Assembly (NCBI RefSeq): GCF_907164915.1
Contig: NC_061870.1
Span: 3,066,273 to 3,130,272, forward strand
Direction of reading: 5' to 3'
DNA from: Impatiens glandulifera
Lineage: Eukaryota; Streptophyta; Magnoliopsida; Ericales; Balsaminaceae
DNA length: 64,000 nt
The notes beneath the pieces were generated by a model. The model worked only from the letters and a program-made list of their open reading frames with translations, had not been told where the DNA came from and made no database searches. The number at the start of each line of letters is the position of its first letter. Position 1 is the first letter of the stretch. Shown here piece after piece: positions 1-10,894 of this stretch. Position numbers and translations under genes: made by a program.

Positions 1-1390
1 TTTTTGACACGTTTACCATATTTTTCACACGTTTACCACATTTTTCACACGTTTAACACGTTTCACGTTTTGGCACGTTTAACAAGTTTTTCACATGTTT
101 GGAACGTTTAACACGTTTTCATGTTTTTTACATTTTGGCACGTTTTGGCACGTTTAACCAAATTTCACATTTTTTACACGTTTTGACACGTTTATCACAT
201 TTAACATTTTTTTTACGTTTTGACACCATTTAACAAATTTGTTTACGTTTTTGAAAAGTTTAACACATTTTTTTTTACGTTTTTGACACATTTACCTAAT
301 TTTGACATGTTTAACACGTTTTCACATTTTTGACCAATTAATACGTTTTTGACACGTTTAACACGTTTTCACATTTTTGACATCTTTATCACATTTATTT
401 ACGTTTTGACACATTTACCTCATTTTTGACACGTTTAAACACGTTTTTCACATTTTGGCATGTTTAACATGTTTTTCACGTTTTGGCACGTGTTAAAACG
501 GTGAAAAACGTGAAAAGCATGTGAAAAACGTGAAGACGTGTTAAAACGTGTGAAAAAAATGTGAAAAACGTGTTGAACTTGCCAAAACGTGAAAACATGT
601 TAAACGTGTGAAAAAAACGTATTAAATATGTTAAAAACGTGCCAAAAATGTGAAAAACGTGTCAAACTTGTTAATATGTATGAAAAACGTGAAAAATGTG
701 TGAAAAACGTGTTATACTTGTTAAAACGTGTTAAAAACGTGAGAAACGTGAAAAACGTTTGAAAAACGTGAAAAAACGTGTTAAACTTGTTAAAATGTGT
801 GAAAACGTGTGAAAAATGTGAAAAAAACGTGTTAAACTTGTTAAAACGTGTGAAAACGTGAAAATGTGTGAAACGTGGAAAAAACGTGTTATACTTGTTA
901 AACGTGTGAATAACGTGAAAAAACGTGTGAAAAACGTGAAAACGTGTTAAACTTGTTAAAACGTGTGAAAAACGTGAAAAATATGTTTATCGTGTGAAAA
1001 ACATGTTAAACGTGAAAAACGTGTTAAATGTGCCAAAACGTGAAAAAACGTGTTAAACGTATCAAAAATGTGTAAAACGTGTTAGACATGCCAAAAACGT
1101 GTTAAACGTGTGAAAACGTGAAAAACATGTTAAACGTATGAACAAACGTATTAAACATGGTTTAAAACGTGCCAAAACGTGAAAAACGTGTTAAACTTGT
1201 TAAAACGTGTGAAAAACATATTAAACGTATTAAACATGTCAAAAATGTGTTAAGCATACCAAAACGTGGAAAAACATGTTAAACGTGTGAAATGTGTTAA
1301 ACCATGTCAAAACGTGTGTTTGAACGTGCCAAAAACGTGTTAAGCGTGTCAAAAACGTATTAAACGTGCTAAAAACGTGAAAACATATTT
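1..1390. repeat. Inverted minisatellite built on ACGTG/CACGT words
   Basis: The first ~490 bases are degenerate short repeats of the type ttttgacacgttta-acacgtttttcac. From about 490 the same units run in reverse complement (gtgaaaaacgtgttaaacgtg) to about 1390, so the array is a giant inverted repeat whose turn-point is near the CACGTG at 487-492. The left arm runs off the window edge, so its full length is unknown. No open reading frame or gene signal is present. The units are loosely conserved in length (roughly 10-30 bp), which suggests old amplification by slippage. Confidence 0.85.
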
Positions 1391-1424
1391 AAAAAGTTAA
1401 TATTTTGAACCGATATTTTATTTT

Positions 1425-1615
1425 AGAAACATAGGAATTAGAATTGAATTATAATTTTATCATTTTCTCAAACATAGGAATTAGAATTGAATTACAATTC
1501 TATAATTTTTTCCAAACATAGGAATTGAATTGTAATTCTATGTCAATTCTCATGGATTTGGAATTAGAATTCCAATGCCAATTCTAATTCCAATTCCCCC
1601 TCATCAAACACATCC
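1425..1615. repeat. Three diverged copies of an AATT-rich short repeat, MITE-like tail
   Basis: The phrase aaacataggaattagaattg occurs three times at roughly 45-bp spacing (near 1427, 1472 and 1513). It is followed by a self-complementary block of gaattc/aattcc words ending in cccctcatcaaacacatcc. Such AATTCCAATTCC foldback ends are common in small plant transposons. No clear terminal inverted repeat or target duplication could be set, so the boundaries are approximate. Confidence 0.5.
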
Positions 1616-2340
1616 TAATTGATTTTCATATATACAATATCATATAAGTGATTGGGACCATCACTGTCTAAAAAACAGTAATAACCAGATCATTGTTAGA
1701 CGCATAGAAAATACTTAAAAAAATGTGTTTCCTCTAGACACTTGACCACTTTAATCACATAGTCAAAATGAGACCGAAATGGTTTGTTAATACATTGACT
1801 AAGGTGTTTAGTCTAGTAAAGTTTAAATATAATAACATGTCAAAAACCTCTATATTATTTAAAATCACTAACAATATCATCAATATGTTCATTAATAAGT
1901 TCTGTATCTCTTGTCAAAGGAGTATAGATGTATTTAAGAGTACTTAACCCCAAATCAGAAACAATGTTGATTTTCACGTTATGCTTATTTTTCACATTGT
2001 TGAGATTAATAAGACGTATTAAGACCCGTCGCCAACCAATGCTATTGTTCTGTAGTTATGTTTTGGCCACATTATTCATTACCAGGCTAAGGTTTTATCC
2101 ACGGGTTTAAATACTATCAAAGCTTATTTTTTTTATGGATTATATTTTTTTTATCAATTCAGCCGATAGGTACAGCCGACCACGACACGATCGACACGGG
2201 TGACACGATATTGTCTTTCGCCATTCATTAAGTGTTGCTAGTCCAAGGTTTCTTGTGTATTTGTAAGCGCCATTTAGAATTGTCCTCGATTGCGGTTTAT
2301 CTTGATCATATCTTAAGGTTTCTACAATTACTCTGTTTTT
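1616..2340. other. Intergenic, no supported gene
   Basis: AT-rich sequence without coding signal. The only open frame (60 codons at 1928-2110) has no recognisable family and no gene context. Confidence 0.6.
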
Positions 2341-3287
2341 TGCCTCATAGGGAAGGGGAGAAAGAACAAAAGTTATAAATCTAAAAAAGTTAGGGAGTTT
2401 GTGCTAGAAGGAATTAAAGAAGCAACAGTCAAAGAAATTGAAAAAATTACTGAAGAAGTTAGAAAAGAACAACAGGATAACAACATAAGTAAGCAATCTA
2501 CTCCAACTGCTACTGAAAAAATTCTTGTAGGAAAATAGGGGGATTATAAAGGAGTTTGAAATATACGCTATAATAAAAGAGCTAATCTGTTTGCGCTTAA
2601 AAATTATATTACAAAACCCCTTATGCATGCCAAAGGGGAGAAATTGTCATTAATAAGGACAAAACACAACAAATTAGAATTCAATTCAACATCCACTATC
2701 TTCAAGACTGGAATCTGCTAAAAAGGAAGAAATATGTAGAATTGTTCAATGTCAGTTGCTACAATGAAGGAGCTAATGAAGTCTAGAAAACTATCAGGAA
2801 AATAGGCTCCCAAATCTAAGTCATTTACTATTAGGATAAACTCAACATGAAAAACTAATGAAGTCTAGAAGAAGAACAATGCAAAAAGGTTAGAATATCA
2901 TGCCTATAAAAGGAAAATCTATTTGGGCATTACATAGACAAAAGTGGAGGTACTGAATTCTCCATTTGAATTAAATTTCCTATTGAAGTAGAGGAAAATT
3001 GTATAAAGGAATGTGAAAATATAGTTGTAAAACTACATAGGGAAAAATAAAGTATCCTTCCCAATCAATAAAGAGGCACCGTTGAAGCATTGGGAAGGAA
3101 AAGAGTTGGAGAAGATTTCAACAAATGTCCATGATTTATATTTCCTTAAATTCAAAATGGATCTAATTAGAAGAAAATCTAGAAATGGGCATACAATATA
3201 TAGGATACAACTGTATGAAGTTGAAAAATTAGTCTGAAGACTTGAACTTGTTGAGTAAGCCAAAAGAAACTACACAAACATGGTTTA
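2341..3287 (+). pseudogene. Left part of a DUF4283-type gag-like gene, interrupted by Copia element 1
   Basis: Degenerate plus-strand coding DNA with many stops and frame changes, rich in Lys and Glu codons. Its last stretch (3242-3287) reads LSKPKETTQTWF. Joined after removal of the Copia element to 17281 onward, the reading frame continues directly with KLLNMPAHMY and into a recognisable DUF4283 core. DUF4283 plus zinc-knuckle proteins are gag-like proteins of plant LINE elements or their domesticated relatives. This half is badly decayed (stops near 2538, 3238 and others), so the gene was probably already dead, or died long ago. The upstream boundary is uncertain. Confidence 0.55.
3283..3287 (+). 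repeat. Left target-site duplication GTTTA of Copia element 1
   Basis: The five bases before the TG of the left LTR are GTTTA, identical to the five bases after the CA of the right LTR at 17276-17280. Five bases is the expected duplication for a Ty1/Copia integrase. Confidence 0.95.
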
Positions 3288-4518
3288 TGTTAGGATCGGG
3301 GACGCCCTTGGAGGACCGGGGTATTTCAGGTTTCAGGAAGGGTGGCCGCTTACAACAACACACAACACTCTTTGGTGATAGTCCGGTTAGAGACTATAAC
3401 CGTTCTCAGCACTACACAAACTGTCACAGACTCTTGAACCGGGTTCAAGGGCGGAAATGTCTCTTTCAGGTTGAAGCAACGTATGCGACTTTAGATGATG
3501 TTTTATAAGGAGTCGGTTTTATGGATGTGAAATAGACCGGTTGAAGGAGTACGATTGGTTTGAGGTTGGGTTAAGTAAGTAAGTAAAGAAAGTAAAAGAA
3601 GGAACACGAGACAAGAATTTTATGGATGTTCGGAGCAAACCCTCCTACGCCAACCCCTTCTTCTCAGGTTATGAGAAGGATATCCACTAACTTTTATAGT
3701 TACAACAGCACTGTCAGTCGAGGCCCAACTTCGCTACTCGCCGGTTACACCAAACTCACCTCTTGATGTAATACAACAACTCAACACAACACGATACAGA
3801 GAGCTTCCGGTTTTAGACACACCGGTTTTGGGAATATAAGAGTTTATCTCTCTAACTTAATGCTTTTGTTTTTCGTAATCTGTAACTTTACAACTGCGTT
3901 CGTAACTTGCATTAAATGAAGACGTTTCGTCTCCCTTTTATAGCTGAGAAGAGCCAACGGTTATTTTCTTCTCTCTCCTTTGGATTGGTTGATCGTTATC
4001 ACGCCGATGCAGAGAGGTTGCTTGCACGCTTCACCTCCTCAACACTTGGCAGTCATGCAGGCAGCTCTGAGCAGAAGATGACATAATCGGTTTTCAGATT
4101 TGGACACGTGCTGAGAATCCACCTCAGGTTGTCAATTTCAGATCAATAAAGCATCATTGCTTTCCTCGCATGCTTCCGATCGGATCTGATCTTCTTTTAT
4201 TCTTTCAAGACACGTTTCTTTCGTCATGGTACGTCACTCTTGAAGTTTGAATCTTCCGGTTTTGTATCTTGTGCAGTATGATACGGCTGGTATGTAAGCT
4301 TTAGTCTTTGCTGACCGGTCGCTTGAAAGAATGAAAACCGGTTCCTCTGATCTTTAACTTGATCACTTGGAACTAATTTCTTTGAAGTATATCAGCAACC
4401 GGTTTTATGATGCCCCAACCGGTTCATGCGGTTTTGATCTTTACCTGCACATGAAAGTTAACAACTGTTTAGTTCGTCTGGCCGGTTCCAAAAATTAACT
4501 TACTTAATTTTTCTATCA
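3288..4518 (-). repeat. 3' LTR of Copia element 1 (1231 bp)
   Basis: Begins TGTTAGGATCGGGG and ends TTTTTCTATCA on the plus strand, so it has the canonical TG...CA ends. It matches 16044-17275 along its full length with scattered substitutions and single-base indels. It is notable for a dozen or so CCGGTT words. A TATA-like CTATAAAAG is at 3943-3935 on the minus strand, matching the one in the other LTR. Confidence 0.95.
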
Positions 4519-4675
4519 ATTTTCCCCTTTTTGATTATTTAGAATAAATATTCAAAACTTGTAATGTGTGGCTGGTTTCAAAATTAACTTATTTAATTTT
4601 TCTATCAATTTCTCCCTTTTTGATTATTTAGAATAAATATTCAAAACTTGTAATGTGTGGCCGATTTCAAAAATT
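4481..4675. repeat. 89-90 bp tandem duplication spanning the LTR end and polypurine tract
   Basis: The block from gccggttcca to gtaatgtgtg (4481-4570) is repeated almost exactly at 4571-4659, and a third copy starts at 4660 (gccgatttca) but dies out within about 20 bases. Each full copy contains the last ~38 bases of the LTR, the purine tract and the next ~50 bases. Only the first copy borders the LTR end that matches the 5' LTR. Confidence 0.9.
4519..4532 (-). other. Polypurine tract of Copia element 1
   Basis: Minus-strand AAAAAGGGGAAAAT lies immediately upstream of the 3' LTR. This is the expected position and composition for the plus-strand DNA primer in reverse transcription. A second, slightly changed copy (AAAAAGGGAGAAAT on the minus strand) lies 89 bp upstream in the tandem duplication, near 4608-4621. 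Confidence 0.85.
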
Positions 4676-4818
4676 TTGTTTAGCGTTTTGATTGTTTCAA
4701 AAACATGTGTTTGAATTTCAAAAACAATGTGTGGAAACTATCAGAAAAGTATAATAAAATAACCAAGTTCTGAAACATAGTTAGACATAAATTGTTTTGA
4801 AGAAAATAAGTAAGAAGA

Positions 4819-7737
4819 CTAAGGCTTGGATGACCCCCCCTTTTCAAGATCTTTCTCCAGTTCTTTTTCACGCCGTCTTCTTTCTTCCTCTTCCCTTGCC
4901 TTCCATTCCCTGTCGCGTCTTTCAGCGTCAATTAACACTCCGGCCCATACACTTGAGTGACCGGTAGTCTTTTTGCTAAATCCAAAACCGGCACAAATTG
5001 GTTTTGGTGGAGGAGGCGGCAGAGCAATGATTGGTCTGGGATTTGCGGTTGAGCCTTCAATTGCCCTTCTCTTCCGTTGGTTGAGTTCTTCAGTGTCCTC
5101 TTCTTCTTCTTCATCAAGAGGTTGCGCATTCACCACGACTGGTACAACTGCTCTTTGTTCTGCCCGCTTGATTACTTTCGCAACCGCGCTCCGTTTCTTC
5201 TTATTCCTTGTGTTCATTGAATGAGACGGTTGAGCCGGTGGAGGTTCCTGGATGTCTGCCTGTTCCTCCTCGTTGCACTTTTGGACAAGCTCATAATCTT
5301 TGTCTTCAATCTCCTTCTGCACCCGTTCCCTTTCCATTTCTTCTTCTTGCAGCCTCTTAGCGGTTTCAGCATCAGACTCGATTTGCGTTTGAGTCTTGCT
5401 GACTTGGATTTTGGACAACTCCCCAATTTGAATGGCCATCGCCTGCAGCATTTCTAATAATGGGGCGGTTGCGGTTTGGATGGACTCGGCGATCAAGGAT
5501 TTGACTGAGGTCTGCACAGCCGTATCTATCATGGATCTGATAGATGTTTGAACGATGTTTGCGATTTCGGTTTGTACAGATCCCCGTATAGTGTTTGACA
5601 GATTAGCTTCAGCCGTTGCAATCCTCTCATCGGTTGCGGTTTTATAACTTCCAAGACATGAATCAATGGTATCAATCACCGCCTGCTTCATTTGATCGAT
5701 TTCCGGAGCATTTTGAGAAGATTCTTGTTCCAGGTTCTCCGCTGTTGTAGATGATTCCCCGATTACATAGAATGGCTTACTTTGGTGTATATCGGCATTA
5801 TTGAGTTGGCTTCGGCAACCTTTCCTCCATTGCATATCAAGATGGTCGAGATTTTGTACGAGTTTTTCTCGCACCGCATGGAACCGTTTAGACATTCTCA
5901 TTTCGATCGGATTTAGCGTCGCTCCTTCAGTTTCTTTAAATGAATTCTCCACTGCTTGTAACCGAGCGTTCTCAAGAATTACTCCGGTTTTGCTAAAGGC
6001 AGGTTGGATAAGATTAGTGTGAGCTAATTGAAGGGCCCTTTCTTCCAGCCTGATGAGTCTGTCCCAATGCTTGTTGCCGCTCAATCCTGAAGCCATGTCG
6101 GATATCTTTGTTTCACACCGGAGCTTTACCCACATGAGATATGGAGCTATCGCATCACTTGCCCCTTTGTTCATGTACTTGAGAAGTTCCTCGAAAACTT
6201 CATCTTCATGTTCTGCGGTAAAGGGAACCTCGTCCCCGGTTATGACTTCTAGTTGATGACCGGTTTGCAGCGTACCTTTTTCTGTTACCGTTGAATCTTC
6301 GACAAGAACCCCTTTGCCTTTGTTGACCTGAACAAAACTTTCAGGTATTGGTGCTGAGTCAGATGGCCCATCCTGAGCCGATTGGTTTTCTGGAGCTGTC
6401 TTGCCCCCTGCGGAACCGGATGGTTCCTGTTCTTCAAGATTACCCTCCTGAGCCGGAGGTGTTATGTCTACTGTTTTGGCCGTTTCTTCGACCGGTTGTA
6501 CTTCACTCTGATCGGGTATCTCAACCTGATCAATTGATTTGCGACGACTTGACACATCGTCCTCGGTTTCCCTTGTAATGTCTTGGACTACGTCCTCAAT
6601 TGCTTTAGAGGTGTTTAAGCCCACGTCGGCTAATACCTCTTCAATTCGTTTACTTGGTGACTTGGAGGTTTCAGAGTGTAAGCTTACCTCTGCTTCCTCC
6701 TTGGACGCTGATTCGGTTTTCTAGCTCCCCGAGGATTCGGTTTGCCTTGGTGAGTTAGATGGAACGGGGGTAGGGATAACGGTGTTGATGGGAATGGGTT
6801 GAAAGACGTCTGCGGTTCTTTCTGGTGGATTATCCGAGGAAAGAGTTTTCTCGGAGTCCGCCGGTTTGTTGGAACTCTTCCTTGCAGCCGCCTTCTTCCT
6901 CCCCTTCGGTTCTTGTGGAGCTTCGGTTTCAACCGCTTTTCTTTTCGGTTTCTTTTGCTTGGTTACTTCTTCAGCCGGAGCGGAAGAACCGGTCCCTTTG
7001 GACGACTTTGTTCTGGATGACTTGAGTTTGATCGCCTTCTCCAGTTTTTCAATCATTGACTCTAAGTCGAGAATATTGATGATTGGGAGCGGTTCACCTT
7101 CACCCAGTTCCACATTAAGGAACTTAAGGATTTTGACGATCTGCATTGCGAAGGCCTGAACCCGGCCATCCTTCTTAATCACCATCTGGCAAAATTCTTC
7201 GAAAATAACGTATCCCCAGTCCACCTTGTCATCGCGGACAATGGCCATCAGCATTTTGAGTTTGAGTTTTGTCAAGTTGTCGAAATTACCTCCTCTTCCC
7301 TGAAGTGAGCGGGCGATGACGTTCAGCAACCATCTGAATTCCGGTTTTAGCTTATTCTTCCGGCTAGAGTGGATTACCAGATCCTAATCTGAAAAAGATA
7401 TCACCAACCGGACAGCGTTTGATTCTGCAGCGGTTAGATCAACTTTGAGATCCAGGCCTGTGTTGGGCAGACCGAGAGCTTCAGCAAATAGCTCTTCGGT
7501 GATCAGGATGTTCTTCCCGTTGACGTTGGCGGAGATCTTCCTCTTTGTGAGCGTCGTCGTCGCCAGAAACTCCGTCACCGCCGCCGGATAAATGATGAAC
7601 GGGCCAGATAGGAATTCCTCTAACCCAGAATCTCTTAGAGATTGAAGAACAGCCTTGTTTTTGTCATCGGCGTGTTCATCAATATCTGCGAAATCAACTT
7701 GCAACATCCATTGGAAATGAGCTTTGCTTAGATCCAT
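4819..7737 (-). pseudogene. Accessory protein 3 of Copia element 1: plant-transposon domain plus long coiled-coil tail, two internal stops
   Basis: One reading frame of about 972 codons, starting at the Met that opens MDLSKAHFQWMLQVDF (7737), broken by TAG at 7386-7384 and TAG at 6723-6721. The N-terminal ~250 residues match the plan of the two other accessory proteins: LQVDF start, an F-L-x-G block, a GLPNTGLDL block, and a DWGYVIFEEF block. I believe this is the Pfam family 'Putative plant transposon protein'. A Lys/Pro/Ser-rich linker follows, then a hydrophilic region with Gln/Thr repeats (VQTSIRSMIDTAVQTSVKSL), a predicted coiled coil rich in Glu/Arg, a run of prolines, and an ERRDREWKAREEEERRRRE tail. 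The function is unknown. The final 601 codons (6624-4819) remain fully open. The gene is the last before the 3' LTR. Both stops could be CAG to TAG changes. Confidence 0.75.
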
Positions 7738-8255
7738 GATAGTTTTTTGAAAAGAGAGGAATAAAGAACGATGATGATCGGAGATAAGAGAGCCTTTGAA
7801 GATCTGGGGATTTGTAGAGAGAGAAAGCACAAGTGTCGAATGAGATGATTAGACTTTATATAGATGACGGTTTCGAACGGTTAGAAGATGAACCGTCGCT
7901 TGATGTTTTTGGCGCCAATTTTCCCTCCAAAAGTTACTGCAGTAACTTTCGGCGGTAAATGCGGAAAACCCATGGGCGGTAAATTTTGGGAGGTAAAACC
8001 GTGGGCGGTTAAACTTTTCAAATTTTTTGTTTTGCTCGTAGTTCCGGTTTTACTTGAAGACTTGTTAACTGGAAGTTTCGGTTAACATTTAAGGTGTTGT
8101 GTATAAATTTCTACAGCTGGAAAGAAAGAAATGAATGAAAACCGGAGATTTTTTTAAAAAAAAATTAAATATTTCATAGATAAAGATGAGCGAACATTGA
8201 GCGGTTTTAGTCGTACAGCAAAATGACTAAAAACCGGAGAGAAAAGACAAATAAT
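7738..8255. other. Spacer inside Copia element 1
   Basis: Non-coding DNA between accessory genes 2 and 3. It is rich in CGGT and GGCGGT words (for example 7868-8010) but has no supported reading frame. Confidence 0.6.
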
Positions 8256-9017
8256 TTAGTCTTCCTTGAACCATTCCCCTTCCACCATCCTTTCGTACCA
8301 CTTGTCCACGGTGTTTTCGGGTGACCGTTCCTCAATCCTTGATATCCACCTGTGCATCATGAGCATGGTGATAGTGTTGGACGGTCCGACCGGAACACCG
8401 GTTCCAAGGTTGCGGCGCTTAGAGATCAGGAACCGGGTGATTTGAGGAGCGAAACTGGTCCTTCCCCTTGCAGCGGTCATGAGCTGCTTCAATTTGTTGA
8501 AGAGGTAGGTTGCCCAGTTGATTGACGAGTTTCGAATGATGGCTATCATGATGTCGAAAGCCTCCAGGTTGTAGTTCTGGTTAGGCATTCGGCCCATGAT
8601 AGACCTTTGAACCAAGTCGTGCAGAACTTGGTAGTGAGGAGCGAATGTTTCTTTCTTCCCAAAGTCCTTGATCGGAGCGTTGGAAGAAGAGAAAATCTGG
8701 AAGAAGTCTTCCTTAGCCGGCAGGAACGACGTTGGGAAGTCCGAAAAACCTTCGGTTGGAAGGTGAAAGAAGTTGGCAAATTCTTCTTCGGTAAACCGAA
8801 GGAATTGACCGTCGACGATGGTGCGGATGCTGCCATCATCTAGAACATGACCGTTGTTGAAAAATTCACACACCTCCTCCACGAGGATAGTGTCTGAACC
8901 TTTAAGAAAACCTTGAAGTCCTGATTCTATGATATGTTGAAAAATACATTCAATGTATGCACTATCTTTGACGTCTTCGAAATCGACGATAAGGGTATTT
9001 CTGAGTTCGACCGACAT
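8256..9017 (-). CDS. Accessory protein 2 of Copia element 1 (253 aa, intact)
   Basis: An uninterrupted 253-codon frame starting MSVELRNTLIVDFEDVKD. It has the same block order as accessory proteins 1 and 3: an N-terminal VDF motif, GLQGFLKG around residue 34, VEEVCEFFNNG around 47, FTEEEFANFFHLPTEG near 75-90, a mid-region FAPHYQVLHDLVQRS block near 127, and INWATYLFNKLKQL near 165. The likely family is the putative plant transposon protein domain, whose role in the element life cycle is not known. It is soluble-looking, with no signal peptide or membrane segment. The C-terminus is short and acidic, with no coiled-coil tail, unlike accessory protein 3. It lies between accessory genes 1 and 3 on the same strand, with about 440-520 bp spacers. 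Confidence 0.75.
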   Translation of the reverse strand: MSVELRNTLIVDFEDVKDSAYIECIFQHIIESGLQGFLKGSDTILVEEVCEFFNNGHVLDDGSIRTIVDGQFLRFTEEEFANFFHLPTEGFSDFPTSFLPAKEDFFQIFSSSNAPIKDFGKKETFAPHYQVLHDLVQRSIMGRMPNQNYNLEAFDIMIAIIRNSSINWATYLFNKLKQLMTAARGRTSFAPQITRFLISKRRNLGTGVPVGPSNTITMLMMHRWISRIEERSPENTVDKWYERMVEGEWFKED

Positions 9018-9457
9018 TATGCGGAAGATTGAGGAAAGTTTTGGAAGGATTTTTCTGAACTTTCAAGTTTTAGAGAGAAGGAATGCTGGAAGCGTGTTTT
9101 GAAAATGGAGGAATGAACCCCCTTTTATAGCTTGGAACGGTTGAGAGCATTTAATGAGGATATTTTGAAAAATCTAGCCGTTTATGTCTAGTCATTACTT
9201 TGTAATTTTTCAAGGGAATAAAGACATGTCTTGTCGAATCACGTCAGGCATGCTTATTGAGAATGAATATTTCTGTTTCCAAGAGTGATCTGATTTTACT
9301 TTGATACGGCACATTAAGTGTTTTGAGCATTTATGACTTTAGATTTTGGATTAAAAGAGGAAGGAAATATGCTTCATTAATTGAGGTGCAAAACCGGTAG
9401 TACATCAAAATTACCGGTTTTGGAAAATAGATAAAATAGGACAGAGGAAAGGACAGG
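9018..9457. other. Spacer inside Copia element 1
   Basis: Non-coding DNA between accessory genes 1 and 2. No supported gene; contains ACCGGT words around 9392-9420. Confidence 0.6.
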
Positions 9458-10195
9458 CTAGACGTTAGATGACTCAGCCGCTTGATTTCTTCTAGCCTTG
9501 ACTGCTTCCCACCGGTCGATCATATCTTGTACTCTTTCCTTGGTGAGCACATGCCTGGGATGGAGAGTTACGAATGGTCCGGAGTGGATGTCTAGACTTG
9601 CACAAAAACCGCTCAGCTGAGGAGCGTAGCCGGTTTTGTTGGAGAGGATCATTTTCTTCAGGTTACTGAAGATGATCCAGGACCAGTTAACCGGTGTCCC
9701 AACCGTTACAGCGATCATCATCTCGAAGAGCCTTTGGGTGTAATAGTAACTTTTCTCTCTGCCCAAAACGGACTTTCCCAAAATCTCACAGAGAAGCTGG
9801 TACTTATGAGATAGTTAGCTTTTAGCACCCCAGGGTTTAACCGGGATGTCAGATCCTGAGAACCGGCGACACATCTCTTCCATGGTCACTGGGGAGTATG
9901 TTAAGTCGGTTACCCCTTCATTGGGAAAACCGCCGTATACAGGGAAATCCGTTTCGCTGAATAAGAACTTCTGACCGTAGACTTGTGCAATGATTATATC
10001 TCGATGCACTTCTTTTGCGGTCTGGAAGAATTCTTCGACTACTAGGTAGTCGAGAATGAATCTGTTTTCGAGGAAGCTTCTTAGCCCGCTTCTTTCTAAG
10101 GCTAAGAACATTTCTTTGACTTCGTGATCTTCATATTAGTAGATTGAATTAAAATCTGCCAATAGAATCTTCTTTGCTAGGGAGTTGGTGTTCAT
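9458..10195 (-). pseudogene. Accessory protein 1 of Copia element 1, two internal stops
   Basis: The frame begins MNTNSLAKKILLADF at 10195. It is interrupted by a TAA after DFNSIY (near 10139) and by a TAA at 9814-9812, and ends with QAAESSNV at 9458. The visible blocks parallel accessory proteins 2 and 3: GLRSFLENRF, VEEFFQTAKEV, a FPNEGVTDL block, FSGSDIPVKPWG, then the HKYQLLCEILGKS and VNWSWIIFSNLKKM blocks. Length without stops would be about 245 residues, close to accessory protein 2. It follows the pol end by about 700 bp, so it was probably expressed from a spliced or downstream message (inference). Function unknown. Confidence 0.7.
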
Positions 10196-10894
10196 GTTCT
10201 TGAGAGAGAGGGTTAATCTCAAGAATGATACTTGTGAATAGTAATCTTGTGAAGTTTTGTGAAGGTTTAAGGGTGGTTTATATAGCCAGGGGTTCGGCTA
10301 GATTAATGAGTTTTAAGCATTCTTGATGATGTCATCAGTCATTTAATAGACTTTAACTTGTTGAAGTAACTAATGTATATTTCCAAGGTAAAATCTAATT
10401 ATTACCAAGATATTAATGATGACAAATATCTATTGACAAGATGTGAGTCTCCCTCTCTTGATGATGGACACATGTCGTCATCTCGATTGTGGTAGACTAT
10501 TTTTATTTATTACAGGCTTCATTTTTCAAAATATGCATGAAAACTCAGTCAGTCATCCCAGGTTAGCCGAAGAAGTTCATCCAATCAGACCAGAATGCAT
10601 TTGTACGAAGCGGTTTTTCATAACCGGTTTTAGTAGGATATTTTCTTCCGATTATGAAGAAAATTGTTGATTTACGTCAACATTTGTTCAATTTTGGATT
10701 TATTTTATCCACTTAAGCCTGGTTATTTCAACCGTATAGTAAATATACATGTGATTTGAAATTATGAATTAATCGGGCATAACCGGAGACTTCCTTCCGG
10801 TTAGCATTTTTTATTTATCAATGGCCTATTTGAATATGGTTTGAGAAGCGAGAGCTTCTCCCTGAACACATATCCTGGTTTTATACAAGCATAA
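10196..10894. other. Spacer between pol and accessory gene 1 in Copia element 1
   Basis: About 700 bp without supported coding. Contains CCGGTT-type words (10609-10628, 10783-10802). No purine tract like the one following pol in element 2 was found here. Confidence 0.6.

Noticed and set aside
1..1390. Telomere repeat array
   Set aside because: Words are ACGTGTTAAA-type, not TTTAGGG.
3242..3508. 88-codon open frame with a plausible start
   Set aside because: It runs from the broken host gene across the target site into the LTR; a chimeric artefact of the insertion.
4973..7159. Plus-strand frames opposite the accessory gene (e.g. 4973-5224, 6348-6578, 6866-7159)
   Set aside because: Antisense shadows of the long minus-strand reading frame.
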